In this document: in pieces, positions 7,108 through 15,238 of the stretch
Position numbering within the stretch: position 1 is the stretch's first letter
Layout: each line of letters begins with the position of its first letter
From: Bacteroidaceae bacterium
GTDB taxonomy: Bacteria > Bacteroidota > Bacteroidia > Bacteroidales > Bacteroidaceae
Reading direction: 5' to 3'
NCBI GenBank assembly: GCA_017650105.1
Contig: JAGCFO010000001.1
Span: 1-39,832 of the forward strand
DNA: 39,832 bases
Notes under the pieces: model-generated
What the model saw: only the letters and a program-made list of their open reading frames with translations
The model's database searches: none
What the model was told of the DNA's origin: nothing
Program-made: the position numbers and the translations under genes

Positions 7108-7524
7108 ATGAAAATTTCTCACATCGAACATTTGGGAATTGCTGTGAAGAGTATCGAAGAAGCTCTTCCGTATTACGAGAACGTATTGGGCCTGAAGTGC
7201 TACAAGACCGAAGTTGTTGAAGACCAGAAAGTGAAGACCGCCTTCCTGATGGTTGGCCAGACGAAGATTGAGCTCCTCGAACCTACCTGTGAAGAAAGCA
7301 CTATTGCCAAATTCATGGCAGACCGCGGCGGCAAGGGTGGACTCCACCACATGGCTTTCGCTATCGAAGATGGTGTGAACAATGCATTAGCAGAATGCAC
7401 CGAGAAGGAAATCCGTCTCATCGACAAGGCTACCCGTAAAGGCGCCGACAACATGCAGATTGCCTTCCTCCACCCGAAATCGACCCTGGGCGTGCTCACC
7501 GAGCTCTGCGAACCGGGCGAATAA
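7108..7524 (+). CDS. mce: Methylmalonyl-CoA epimerase
   Basis: A 138-residue vicinal-oxygen-chelate (glyoxalase-fold) protein. It converts (R)- and (S)-methylmalonyl-CoA into each other between methylmalonyl-CoA mutase and the decarboxylase. The metal ligands of the family are visible: His7 in HIEHLGIAV, Gln/Glu in the QTKIELLEP strand (about 50-58), His in GGLHHMAF (about 80) and Glu in LTELCEP near the C-terminus. The chosen ATG (7108) begins exactly at the family's usual N-terminus MKISHIEHLG; the in-frame ATG 54 bases earlier adds an AT-coded leader and falls in the promoter. It is the first gene of the operon and is followed by mmdA after 39 bases. Confidence 0.95.
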   Translation: MKISHIEHLGIAVKSIEEALPYYENVLGLKCYKTEVVEDQKVKTAFLMVGQTKIELLEPTCEESTIAKFMADRGGKGGLHHMAFAIEDGVNNALAECTEKEIRLIDKATRKGADNMQIAFLHPKSTLGVLTELCEPGE

Positions 7525-7563
7525 CAACAACCATACACTCACCTCAATATTCAATCTATCACA

Positions 7564-9129
7564 ATGAGCAATCAACTGGATAAAATCAGAGAACTGGTCG
7601 AGAAACGTGAGAAAGCACGTTTAGGCGGTGGAGAGAAAGCCATTGCCAAGCAGCACGACAAAGGTAAATATACCGCTCGTGAGCGCATCGCTATGCTACT
7701 CGACGAAGGTTCATTCGAAGAACTGGATATGTTTATGCAGCACCGCTGCCACAACTTCGGAATGGAGAAGAAGCAGTTCGACGGCGACGGTGTCGTAACC
7801 GGTTACGGTACCATCGACGGACGTCTCGTCTACGTTTTCGCACAAGACTTCACCGTTCATGCAGGCTCTCTCTCCGAGACGCTCGCACTGAAGATCTGCA
7901 AGATTATGGACCTTGCTATGAAGATGGGCGCTCCCGTCATCGGCATCAACGACTCGGGCGGCGCACGAATTCAGGAAGGCGTGAATGCCCTCGCCGGCTA
8001 CGCTGAGATTTTCGAGCGCAACATCCTTGCCAGCGGCGTCATCCCGCAGATAAGCGGTATCTTCGGTCCCTGCGCAGGCGGTGCCGTTTACTCTCCTGCC
8101 CTCACCGACTTCACCCTCATGATGGAGAATACCTCCTACATGTTCCTCACGGGTCCCGCTGTCGTAAAGACGGTGCTCGGCGAAGTGGTTACACAGGAAG
8201 AACTCGGCGGTGCCAGCGTACACAGCACCAAGTCGGGCGTCACACACTTCACTGCCAAAACAGAAGAAGAGGCACTCGCAATGATTCGCACCCTGCTGAG
8301 CTATATTCCTCAGAACAATAAAGAGAAGACTCCTATCCTCCCCTGCAACGATCCTATCGACAGGAAAGAAGACCTCCTCAACGAAATCATTCCCGACAAC
8401 CCCAACATGCCATACGACATGTATCAGGTTATCAGCGCCATCGTTGACAACGGCGAATTCTTTGAAGTGCAGCCCAACTACGCAAAGAACCTCATCGTAG
8501 GTTTTGCACGTTTCAACGGCGAAAGCGTGGGCATCGTTGCCAACCAGCCAAAGCAGCTTGCCGGCGTGCTCGACTGCAACGCCAGCCGCAAGGGAGCCCG
8601 CTTCGTGCGCTTCTGCGACGCATTCAACATTCCTCTCGTAACGCTGGTTGACGTTCCCGGATTCCTTCCCGGAACAGGTCAGGAGTACAATGCTGTCATC
8701 CTTCACGGAGCAAAACTGCTCTACGCCTTCGGAGAGTGCACCGTTCCCAAGGTTACCGTTACCCTTCGCAAGAGCTACGGCGGCAGCCACATCGTGATGA
8801 GCTGCAAGCAGCTTCGCGGCGATATGAACTATGCTTGGCCTTCAGCCGAAATCGCAGTGATGGGAGCCAGCGGCGCAGCAAGCGTTCTGTATGCAAAAGA
8901 AGCAAAAGCCATCAAGGAAGAAGGAGGCGACGCCAAAGCATTCGTTGCCGAAAAAGAGAAAGAGTATTCCGACCTCTTCGCTAACCCGTACAATGCAGCC
9001 AGATACGGCTACATCGACGACGTTATCGAGCCACGCAACACTCGCTTCCGCATCATCCGCGCCCTGTCACAACTCCGCGACAAGAAGCTGAATTTGCCGG
9101 AAAAGAAACACGGTAATATTCCTCTGTAA
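7564..9129 (+). CDS. mmdA: Methylmalonyl-CoA decarboxylase alpha (carboxyltransferase) subunit
   Basis: A 521-residue acyl-CoA carboxyltransferase of the crotonase-fold beta-subunit family. It moves the carboxyl group from (S)-methylmalonyl-CoA to the biotin of the carrier subunit, releasing propionyl-CoA. Conserved blocks are GKYTARERI (about 34-42), the oxyanion-hole segments [13 protein letters not shown] (about 128-140) and [14 protein letters not shown] (about 162-175), and the C-terminal [16 protein letters not shown] and [10 protein letters not shown]. The last two regions form the second carboxyltransferase half. The flanking gamma, biotin-carrier and membrane beta genes, and the absence of a biotin carboxylase gene, indicate a sodium-pumping decarboxylase rather than an ATP-dependent carboxylase. 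Confidence 0.95.
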   Translation: MSNQLDKIRELVEKREKARLGGGEKAIAKQHDKGKYTARERIAMLLDEGSFEELDMFMQHRCHNFGMEKKQFDGDGVVTGYGTIDGRLVYVFAQDFTVHAGSLSETLALKICKIMDLAMKMGAPVIGINDSGGARIQEGVNALAGYAEIFERNILASGVIPQISGIFGPCAGGAVYSPALTDFTLMMENTSYMFLTGPAVVKTVLGEVVTQEELGGASVHSTKSGVTHFTAKTEEEALAMIRTLLSYIPQNNKEKTPILPCNDPIDRKEDLLNEIIPDNPNMPYDMYQVISAIVDNGEFFEVQPNYAKNLIVGFARFNGESVGIVANQPKQLAGVLDCNASRKGARFVRFCDAFNIPLVTLVDVPGFLPGTGQEYNAVILHGAKLLYAFGECTVPKVTVTLRKSYGGSHIVMSCKQLRGDMNYAWPSAEIAVMGASGAASVLYAKEAKAIKEEGGDAKAFVAEKEKEYSDLFANPYNAARYGYIDDVIEPRNTRFRIIRALSQLRDKKLNLPEKKHGNIPL

Positions 9130-9154
9130 ATAACCGGAACAAAGAAGAGAGACT

Positions 9155-9496
9155 ATGATACTACAAGTAGTAGAAAATGTCACCTGGTCTGACATGTGGG
9201 CCATGACAGGAATCGGATTCGGTACCGTTTTCACGATTCTAGTCCTGCTGGTGCTTATTCTTGGTATCTTCAACCTTGTTGCCAAAGGTCCCAAGAAAGC
9301 AGCGCCGGTCAAAGCTGCTCTCCCGAAGGCTACTCCCAAACTTGTAGCCGAGAAGAGCGACGCAACAGTCGACGATGACCTCGCTGCTGTTGCCACAGCA
9401 CTCTATTTGTTTAATCAGGAGGTGCATGACGAAGAGAGCTTCGTGCTGACTATCAAGCACCACGAGCACAACGCTTGGCGCCCCGAACATTACTAA
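9155..9496 (+). CDS. OadG-like gamma/delta membrane subunit of the decarboxylase
   Basis: A 113-residue small membrane protein. One transmembrane helix (about residues 15-42, GIGFGTVFTILVLLVLILGI) is followed by an Ala/Lys/Pro-rich linker (about 45-68) and a short C-terminal region ending HHEHNAWRPEHY. This is the architecture of the oxaloacetate decarboxylase gamma chain and the MmdD-type delta chain, which hold the carboxyltransferase to the membrane pump. The His-rich tail may bind zinc, as known for OadG of enterobacteria. The position between mmdA and the biotin carrier supports the assignment; sequence similarity in this family is always low. Confidence 0.85.
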   Translation: MILQVVENVTWSDMWAMTGIGFGTVFTILVLLVLILGIFNLVAKGPKKAAPVKAALPKATPKLVAEKSDATVDDDLAAVATALYLFNQEVHDEESFVLTIKHHEHNAWRPEHY

Positions 9497-9524
9497 TCCA
9501 TTCCTTTTCAGCAAACAGAACAAA

Positions 9525-10247
9525 ATGAAAAACTTCAAATTCAAAATCGGTGGTAAAGACTACGAGGCAACTGTCGCTCCCAAAGAAGGCAGCAACGAAG
9601 TAGAAGTCACCGTCAACGGAAAAGCATATACAGTAGAAGTAGAGCACACAGCATCAAAGGCTGCCGCACCCGTGGCACGTCCCGCTGTTTCTGCCGCTGC
9701 TCCGGCTCCAAAGGCCGGCTCGGCTCAGACCATCAAGGCTCCTTTGCCCGGCAACATCACCAAGGTGCTGGTAAGTGCAGGTCAGTCGGTGAAGGCTGGC
9801 GAAGTACTGCTCACGATGGAAGCCATGAAGATGGAAAACAATGTAGTTGCCGAGTTCGACTGCACTGTTAAGAACGTCATCGTGAAGGAAGGCCAGTCTG
9901 TGAATGGTGGTGACAACCTCGTAGAAGTAGAAAGTACTGCTGCTCCTGTAGCAGCTCCTTCACCTGCAGCAACTCCCGCCCCCAAGGCAGCCCCGACACC
10001 CGCAGCAGCCCCCGCTCCTGCTCCCTCTGCTGGCGCTAAGACGGTAAACGCCCCCCTTCCCGGAAACATCGTAAAGATAGCGTGCACCGTAGGTCAGCAA
10101 GTAGCTGCTGGCGACGTGCTTGTGGTTATGGAAGCTATGAAGATGGAAAACAACATCGTTGCCGACAACGCCGGTACGGTGAAAGCCATCCTCGTGCAGC
10201 AGGGAAGCACCGTGCAGAGCGGTGACCCATTGGTAGAAATTGCATAA
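9525..10247 (+). CDS. mmdC: Biotin carrier subunit with two tandem biotinyl domains
   Basis: A 240-residue biotin carboxyl carrier protein. Residues 1-42 form the beta-rich N-terminal segment usual in these carriers ([14 protein letters not shown]). An Ala/Pro linker (43-67) leads to biotinyl domain 1 (68-137) with EAMKMEN, biotin lysine K102. A second Ala/Pro linker (138-172) leads to biotinyl domain 2 (173-240) with an identical EAMKMEN, lysine K206. The carrier shuttles CO2 from the carboxyltransferase to the membrane subunit. Family members I know are about 120-170 residues with one domain, so this one is duplicated. Both copies keep the MKM motif and the flanking glycine turns, and their DNA differs at many third positions, so the duplication is old and both copies appear functional. 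Confidence 0.95.
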   Translation: MKNFKFKIGGKDYEATVAPKEGSNEVEVTVNGKAYTVEVEHTASKAAAPVARPAVSAAAPAPKAGSAQTIKAPLPGNITKVLVSAGQSVKAGEVLLTMEAMKMENNVVAEFDCTVKNVIVKEGQSVNGGDNLVEVESTAAPVAAPSPAATPAPKAAPTPAAAPAPAPSAGAKTVNAPLPGNIVKIACTVGQQVAAGDVLVVMEAMKMENNIVADNAGTVKAILVQQGSTVQSGDPLVEIA

Positions 10248-10270
10248 TTCATAATGGCGAAGAGACAGAA

Positions 10271-11548
10271 ATGAAAAATGCATTTAAGAAACTAAGCGCA
10301 ATCGCTCTGATGCTTCTCGTTGCAGCGCCCACTTTTGCAAGTGACTTCAACGCAGGAGAGGCTATCAGAGAATTTGTCAGCGAGATGGGCTTCGTTCAGT
10401 TCTTTACTCCCGCAGGCTGGGGATATGCCGTGATGATTGCTATCGCATGCTTCTTCCTCTACCTGGCTATCGTGAAGAAATACGAGCCTCTGCTGCTGCT
10501 CCCGATTGCTTTCGGTATGCTACTCAGCAACATACCTGGTGCAAACATGTTCCACACCGAGATGTGGAACAACGAGTTCCTGAATCCTGACAGCCCCTTC
10601 TTCCACAGCTATCGTCACGTGTTGGCTGAAGGAGGACTGCTCGACATCATGTACATCGGAGTGAAACTTGGACTCTACCCCTGCCTAATCTTCGTAGGCG
10701 TAGGAGCTATGACCGATTTCGGTCCTCTGATTGCCAATCCTAAGAGCCTGCTGCTCGGCGCTGCTGCACAGCTGGGTATCTTCATTGCTTTCTTGGGATC
10801 ATATGCATTAGGATTCACTCCTGCAGAAGCAGGCTCTATCGGTATCATCGGTGGTGCTGACGGTCCTACCTCTATCTTCTTGACATCGAAGTTGGCACCT
10901 CATCTTCTTGGTCCCATTGCTCTTGCAGCTTATAGTTACATGGCATTGGTTCCTGTTATCCAGCCGCCTATCATGCGACTGCTTACCACGAAGAAAGAGC
11001 GCCAGATAAAGATGAAGCAGCTTCGCAACGTTTCAAAGACAGAGAAGATCATCTTCCCCGTTGTTGTTGCTATCCTTGTCAGCCTCATCCTCCCCTCGGC
11101 AGCTACACTTATCGGCTGCCTCATGCTGGGAAATCTGATGAAGGAGTGTGGTGTGGTAGAGCGTCTGAACAAAACTGCACAGAACGAGCTGAACAACATT
11201 GTTGTTATCTTCCTCGGACTGTCTGTTGGAGCTACCGCTACGGCTGAGACATTTATCTCTCTCAAGACCTTGGGCATCATCCTAATGGGCGTAACCGCTT
11301 TTGGTGTCGGCACTGCAGGCGGCGTGCTGCTTGCCAAGTTGATGAACCTCTTTGTGAAGGAGAAAATCAATCCGCTTATTGGCTCTGCAGGCGTGTCCGC
11401 CGTTCCTATGGCTGCACGAGTTTCGCAGACTGAGGGGCAGAAGGCTGATCCCAGCAACTTCCTCCTCATGCACGCTATGGGCCCGAATGTGGCAGGAGTC
11501 ATCGGCTCTGCTGTTGCTGCCGGTATTCTGCTTGGAATGCTCGGATAA
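10271..11548 (+). CDS. mmdB: Sodium-ion-translocating decarboxylase beta subunit
   Basis: A 425-residue polytopic inner-membrane protein of the OadB/MmdB/GcdB family. It decarboxylates carboxybiotin and exports Na+ using the energy released. The family's core motif [10 protein letters not shown] is at 194-203 with the essential Asp D197; [17 protein letters not shown] (141-157) and the late [12 protein letters not shown] block are the other conserved re-entrant regions. The first 24 residues read like a cleavable signal (basic start, hydrophobic core, FAS), and a long loop at about 90-125 separates early helices. It is the last gene of the operon and a strong terminator begins 16 bases after its stop. 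Confidence 0.95.
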   Translation: MKNAFKKLSAIALMLLVAAPTFASDFNAGEAIREFVSEMGFVQFFTPAGWGYAVMIAIACFFLYLAIVKKYEPLLLLPIAFGMLLSNIPGANMFHTEMWNNEFLNPDSPFFHSYRHVLAEGGLLDIMYIGVKLGLYPCLIFVGVGAMTDFGPLIANPKSLLLGAAAQLGIFIAFLGSYALGFTPAEAGSIGIIGGADGPTSIFLTSKLAPHLLGPIALAAYSYMALVPVIQPPIMRLLTTKKERQIKMKQLRNVSKTEKIIFPVVVAILVSLILPSAATLIGCLMLGNLMKECGVVERLNKTAQNELNNIVVIFLGLSVGATATAETFISLKTLGIILMGVTAFGVGTAGGVLLAKLMNLFVKEKINPLIGSAGVSAVPMAARVSQTEGQKADPSNFLLMHAMGPNVAGVIGSAVAAGILLGMLG

Positions 11549-11563
11549 AGCAAAACTGCTCGC

Positions 11564-11608
11564 AAAAGGAAGGGAGTGCCTTTCATTAAGGCACTCCCTT
11601 CCTTTTTT
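11564..11608 (+). terminator. Strong terminator of the propionate operon
   Basis: A perfect 17-base stem (11566-11582 with 11588-11604), 5-base loop and T-run on the plus strand. The A-run on the left means it may also stop the convergent minus-strand transcript. Confidence 0.95.
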
Positions 11609-11725
11609 ATATTATAGGGTTTGTTTTTTATTTCTATAACGCAGTTTGTCCTTTTGCTCTAAGGCATTCTGATGAAGAGTTATTGAGTATTTGCAAATGA
11701 TTTTTATGTGGGAGCCTCTCTTCTC

Positions 11726-12664
11726 TTAGGGAACGATAAAGTTTAGATATTCAGGCATAAGGTTTATCTCCATCGGGAGGTTGTATTCCAGTTTTTTGCC
11801 ATCCACGCAGATGCTGGCATTCTGACTATCGTAGAGCACGAATTTCTTTGTGCGGAATGGGCGCACTTGTTCATGATTGAGCAGACGGCCTTTCATCAGC
11901 ATACGCAATCCGTGCACCATTTGCCAGAACTTAGGGCGATAGATAACCGACACATCCAGCCATCCGTTGTAGGGAACGGCACTGGGAGTCATTCCATATC
12001 CACGTGAGTTGCCTACACAGAGCGTCATAATTTTTTCATTCACAACCGTTTCGTTCACCTTAAAGTGCATCTTGTACTGATTGCGTCTCGTAAACAAACG
12101 AATCATGCTGATGATGTACGTCGGGTTGCTTTTTCCCCAAAACTGCTTGCAGAAATCGCTTATCTCTATTGCTCGGGCTCCAAGTCCAATATTCACAGCC
12201 ATCAGGAAGTAGCGCTTTACCATCTCCTCCCCATTCATAAACGACACGTACCCCACGTCTATCTTCCGAGTATTCCCTTTGATGATGCAGTCGATGGCTT
12301 TCTTGTATTCATCGACGCCCAGTCCCCAGAAGTCAGCAAAATCGTTGCCTACTCCGTTGGCGATGATTGCCAAAGAAACATCCTCGAGGTTCTCCACCGA
12401 CGATGTCATGATACCGTTAAGCGCTTCGTTTACAGCCCTGTCGCCCCCGACGACAACAATCATTTTATAGCCGTTGTTGACAAGCATGCGCGCCAGTCGC
12501 TCCACAGAACCGTAGTTTTCCGACTGGATATAATCGTATTGAATCTCCTTCTGGTCAAGAATCTCTCTTATCTGCAGCCAGCGCTTATGCCGGTTACGGG
12601 TGCCTGCCATAGGCACGTAGATGATTCCCCAACGTGAAGAAGAGTTATTTGTTTCAGTTGTCAT
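11726..12664 (-). CDS. Diacylglycerol/lipid kinase family protein
   Basis: A 312-residue protein with the diacylglycerol-kinase catalytic fold. An N-terminal strand and phosphate segment (WGIIYVPMAGTRNRHKRW, 12-29) precede the nucleotide-binding loop VVVGGDRAVNEALNGIM (about 70-86), then AIIANGVGNDFADFWGL, and a C-terminal beta domain with VDGKKLEYNLPMEINLMPEY. Members phosphorylate diacylglycerol, sphingoid bases or related lipids with ATP at the inner membrane. The usual GGDGT loop reads GGDRA here: the fourth Gly is Arg76 (codon AGG). Either the substrate site is altered or activity is reduced. The 5' end overlaps the 3' end of miaA by 11 bases, so the pair is translated from one transcript. 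Confidence 0.88.
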   Translation of the reverse strand: MTTETNNSSSRWGIIYVPMAGTRNRHKRWLQIREILDQKEIQYDYIQSENYGSVERLARMLVNNGYKMIVVVGGDRAVNEALNGIMTSSVENLEDVSLAIIANGVGNDFADFWGLGVDEYKKAIDCIIKGNTRKIDVGYVSFMNGEEMVKRYFLMAVNIGLGARAIEISDFCKQFWGKSNPTYIISMIRLFTRRNQYKMHFKVNETVVNEKIMTLCVGNSRGYGMTPSAVPYNGWLDVSVIYRPKFWQMVHGLRMLMKGRLLNHEQVRPFRTKKFVLYDSQNASICVDGKKLEYNLPMEINLMPEYLNFIVP

Positions 12665-13589
12665 TTTCTTTTTCTTCGTTTTCTAACAAATTCATTATCA
12701 GCGACACTTTCTCATCAGTCGGCAGAGTGCCGTCGATCCAATGGATTGGTATTCCGCGTCGCTCCATTCCTCTGAACCACGTCATCTGCCGTTTGGCAAA
12801 CTGATGAATCGCAATCTCAAGCTGGCGCACCATCTCATCGTATGTGAGCATGCCTGTCAGATACTGCGTGATGTACTTGTACTCCAACCCGTAGTAGATG
12901 AGGTCTTCGGCTGCGATGCCCTCGTTGAGCAAGGCGCGCACTTCGTCCACCATCCCTGCATCGAGCCGCTGACGCAAGCGTTGGGATATACGTTCGCGAC
13001 GCAACTCTCTGTCAACCAGCACTCCCACCACAAGACTGCGAATCTTTGGGAACTCGTCGTCTTTAGGCGGATGCGAGGCATAGTACTCCTCTATCTCAAT
13101 CCCCCGAATGGCGCGCTTCACGGTATCCACATCGCTGGTGTTGTGGAGCGTCTTGTAACTTCGGAGCATCTCCGTCAACTCTTCCAGCGACTTACCTTCG
13201 AGCGATGAACGAAGTTGCTCATTAACAGGCACGCTCACCAGCCGGAAGCCTCGCAGCACTGCCTCGATGTACATACCCGTTCCGCCACAGAGGACGGCCA
13301 CTTCGCCCTTCGCACGTCGCTCGTTGTAGACTGATAGGAAATCACGCTGATACTCAAACACATTGTACTTGTATCCAGGCTCTGCGATGTCAATCAGCCA
13401 ATATGGAACCGTGCGCCCGTCGGGGAGCACATAGTCGGAGAGGTCCTTTCCCGTACCCAAATCCATACGTCGGTAAACCTGTCGGCTGTCGGCGCTAATC
13501 ACGCCTGTGCCCAACCGACACGCAAGACTAACGGCCAGAGATGTTTTGCCACAAGCCGTTGGGCCTACTATGGTTACCATATCGTACAT
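12654..13589 (-). CDS. miaA: tRNA dimethylallyltransferase
   Basis: A 311-residue MiaA protein. It transfers the dimethylallyl group to N6 of A37 in tRNAs that read codons starting with U. The P-loop GPTACGKTS is at residues 9-17 (from the chosen start), followed by the family-specific DSRQVYRRMDLGTGK (about 35-49), the LCGGTGMY block, and the C-terminal QFAKRQMTWFRG motif. The frame is open upstream to a TTG, but the ATG at 13587-13589 gives MYDMVTIVGPTA, the usual N-terminus; the ATG three codons later is also possible. It overlaps the lipid-kinase gene downstream. A -7-like CAACTTTG (one mismatch) lies at 13620-13627. Confidence 0.95.
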   Translation of the reverse strand: MYDMVTIVGPTACGKTSLAVSLACRLGTGVISADSRQVYRRMDLGTGKDLSDYVLPDGRTVPYWLIDIAEPGYKYNVFEYQRDFLSVYNERRAKGEVAVLCGGTGMYIEAVLRGFRLVSVPVNEQLRSSLEGKSLEELTEMLRSYKTLHNTSDVDTVKRAIRGIEIEEYYASHPPKDDEFPKIRSLVVGVLVDRELRRERISQRLRQRLDAGMVDEVRALLNEGIAAEDLIYYGLEYKYITQYLTGMLTYDEMVRQLEIAIHQFAKRQMTWFRGMERRGIPIHWIDGTLPTDEKVSLIMNLLENEEKENDN

Positions 13590-13660
13590 TTTGTGACAGG
13601 AAATTCCCCATTCTCGGAGCAAAGTTGCAAACTTTTCTCCGATTTTACAAATCTTTTTAC

Positions 13661-13668
13661 TATTTTTG
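13661..13668 (+). promoter_or_regulatory. -7 element upstream of the FMN-binding gene
   Basis: TATTTTTG, exact match to TAnnTTTG on the plus strand, about 130 bases before the chosen start. The A/T-tract element lies in the resulting leader. Confidence 0.5.
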
Positions 13669-13755
13669 CGAGCCTTTTCTCCGATTTCCCCGAAAGGCCT
13701 GTCAAGGGGAGTTTTACGACTGATGTTAAATGCGGCTTTGAACTCCCTGAAATAT

Positions 13756-13820
13756 GAAGAAGGGAAAATTTTTTTTGAAGAAGGGAAAAAAAATTATGAA
13801 GAAAGAAAAAAATTTTTTTC
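13756..13820. repeat. A-tract/T-tract element, copy a
   Basis: Contains GAAGAAGGGAAAA followed by a T-run, a second GAAGAAGGGAAAA, and a final run of A then T. Related copies are at 19699, 22963 and 39397. It overlaps the start of the FMN-binding protein gene. Confidence 0.7.
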
Positions 13821-14323
13821 TCAAAGCATATTTTATGCTTGTTCTCGTGCTGCTGACGATGGCTTCTCCCTGCCTCGCGCAGAGCGATTCTATCTCGTGG
13901 AAGAAGGACACTCTCTTTGTCAACACCACATCAATTGGAGCGAATTATCATGGCTACAATGGCTCTACGCCTGTAGTTATCGCTATTCACAACGAGCGTG
14001 TGCTCTCCGTCACTCCCCTTCCCAACCGCGAGACGAGAAGCTACTTTAACCGCCTTCGCCGAGCATCGCTTTTCAACCAATGGAACGGGCTGAGCATCGA
14101 CAAAGCTCTCGCAAAAGAAGTGGACGCCGTGAGCGGAGCCACCTACTCGTCTGAAGCCGTCATCGGCAACGTGCGCGAAGGACTCACACTAGCGAAAGAG
14201 GCTCTCGGCAAACAGGAAAAGCCTCTCTCGTCAGGCATCATCGCGCTTTTGTGTATTGCGGGAGTACTCGTTCTATGTGCGGCAGTCTTTCTTATTCGAA
14301 AAAAGATAATAAAAAGAGGATAG
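13796..14323 (+). CDS. Membrane-anchored FMN-binding domain protein
   Basis: A 175-residue protein with a signal sequence (residues 1-28, ending CLAQ), an extracytoplasmic FMN-binding domain (about 40-135), and a C-terminal helix (147-167) followed by a basic tail RKKIIKRG, so the bulk faces the periplasm. D110-xx-SGATYSS (113-119) matches the motif at which ApbE attaches FMN to Thr in NqrC/RnfG-type domains, with Thr116 the expected acceptor. No other Rnf or Nqr subunit is nearby, so it is a stand-alone flavoprotein, perhaps passing electrons to a periplasmic reductase; partners are unknown. An in-frame ATG at 13754 would add 14 Lys/Phe-rich residues coded entirely by the A/T repeat; I reject it because the signal peptide begins properly at 13796. 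Confidence 0.82.
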   Translation: MKKEKNFFLKAYFMLVLVLLTMASPCLAQSDSISWKKDTLFVNTTSIGANYHGYNGSTPVVIAIHNERVLSVTPLPNRETRSYFNRLRRASLFNQWNGLSIDKALAKEVDAVSGATYSSEAVIGNVREGLTLAKEALGKQEKPLSSGIIALLCIAGVLVLCAAVFLIRKKIIKRG

Positions 14324-14350
14324 AATCTTTCATTTCTTAATCAATTTCTT

Positions 14351-14358
14351 TAATTTTG
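14351..14358 (+). promoter_or_regulatory. -7 element of the ftsE-lysC-lysA transcript
   Basis: TAATTTTG, exact match to TAnnTTTG, about 95 bases upstream of the ftsE start. Confidence 0.6.
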
Positions 14359-14452
14359 CGGCAAATATGCTAAGGACGCCAAACTGCGCTTTACCCTTCC
14401 ATCCCGAAGAGCTTTGCACAGCAACCCCGTCCTAAGCCTTAACCCGATTATT

Positions 14453-15217
14453 ATGGCACTCATCAGCTATCAGAACGTCGACATACATCAGCAGGAAGCG
14501 ATTGTGCTTGAGAACGTTAACCTCTCCATCGAGAAAGGCGACTTCGTCTATCTGATAGGCAAAGTCGGCTCAGGCAAGTCAAGCCTGCTGAAAACCATCT
14601 ACGGCGAACTCGACATCCACAAAGGGCAAGCCGAAGTGCTCGGATACAACATGAAGAGCATCCGCCGCAAGCAGATTCCAGCCTTGCGCAAACGTATCGG
14701 CATCGTATTCCAGGACTTTCAGCTACTCATCGATCGTAACGTGCACGACAACCTCGACTTCGTGCTGAAGGCAACAGGCTGGAAAAGCAAGAAGGAACGC
14801 GAGGAGCGCATACGTGAAGTACTGGAGCAGGTAGGCATGAAGACAAAGGGTTACAAGATGCCGCATGAGCTGTCGGGAGGAGAACAACAGCGCATAGTCA
14901 TAGCGCGCGCCATTCTCAACTCGCCCGACATCATACTTGCCGACGAGCCTACGGGAAACTTGGATGTGGAAACGGGATATCACATCGTGGAGCTGCTTCG
15001 CTCCATACGCGATACGGGTAGTGCTATCGTGATGACGACACACAACATTGCCTTGCTGCAAGCCTATCCCGGGCGCGTCTACTGCTGCAACAATCATCAG
15101 ATTGAGGAGATGAGCGAGCAGGAAATCCCCTCAGAAATCAGCAACAGCTCCGACGACATTCAGGACGAAACCACTTCAAATGCCGAACCTGACAAAACAT
15201 CGGAAACAAATCAGTAA
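14453..15217 (+). CDS. ftsE: FtsE-like ABC transporter ATPase
   Basis: A 254-residue ABC ATPase. The Walker A loop GKVGSGKS is at 36-43, the Q-loop at Q87 (VFQDFQ), the signature LSGGEQQR at 140-147, Walker B ILADEPTGNLD at 161-171 and the switch His at H197. Length and motif spelling fit FtsE, which with FtsX controls peptidoglycan hydrolysis at the division septum; no ftsX follows here. Residues 218-254 are an acidic Ser/Asp/Glu-rich tail, probably disordered, beyond the normal ABC fold. The frame extends upstream to a TTG at 14414, but the ATG at 14453 gives the expected N-terminus MALISYQNV. lysC starts 21 bases after the stop, so the two are probably co-transcribed. A LolD/MacB-type ATPase is a weaker alternative. 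Confidence 0.85.
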   Translation: MALISYQNVDIHQQEAIVLENVNLSIEKGDFVYLIGKVGSGKSSLLKTIYGELDIHKGQAEVLGYNMKSIRRKQIPALRKRIGIVFQDFQLLIDRNVHDNLDFVLKATGWKSKKEREERIREVLEQVGMKTKGYKMPHELSGGEQQRIVIARAILNSPDIILADEPTGNLDVETGYHIVELLRSIRDTGSAIVMTTHNIALLQAYPGRVYCCNNHQIEEMSEQEIPSEISNSSDDIQDETTSNAEPDKTSETNQ

Positions 15218-15238
15218 ACACAATACATACTAAGCAAT

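Noticed and set aside
7711..8790. 359-codon open frame antisense to mmdA
   Set aside because: The plus strand codes a conserved carboxyltransferase; the antisense product has no family resemblance and no promoter.
7564..11548. An ATP-dependent propionyl-CoA carboxylase operon
   Set aside because: There is no biotin carboxylase gene, and an OadB-type membrane pump and gamma anchor are present, so the decarboxylase reading fits better.
14453..15217. A complete FtsEX pair
   Set aside because: The next gene is aspartate kinase; no FtsX-like membrane protein is encoded beside the ATPase.
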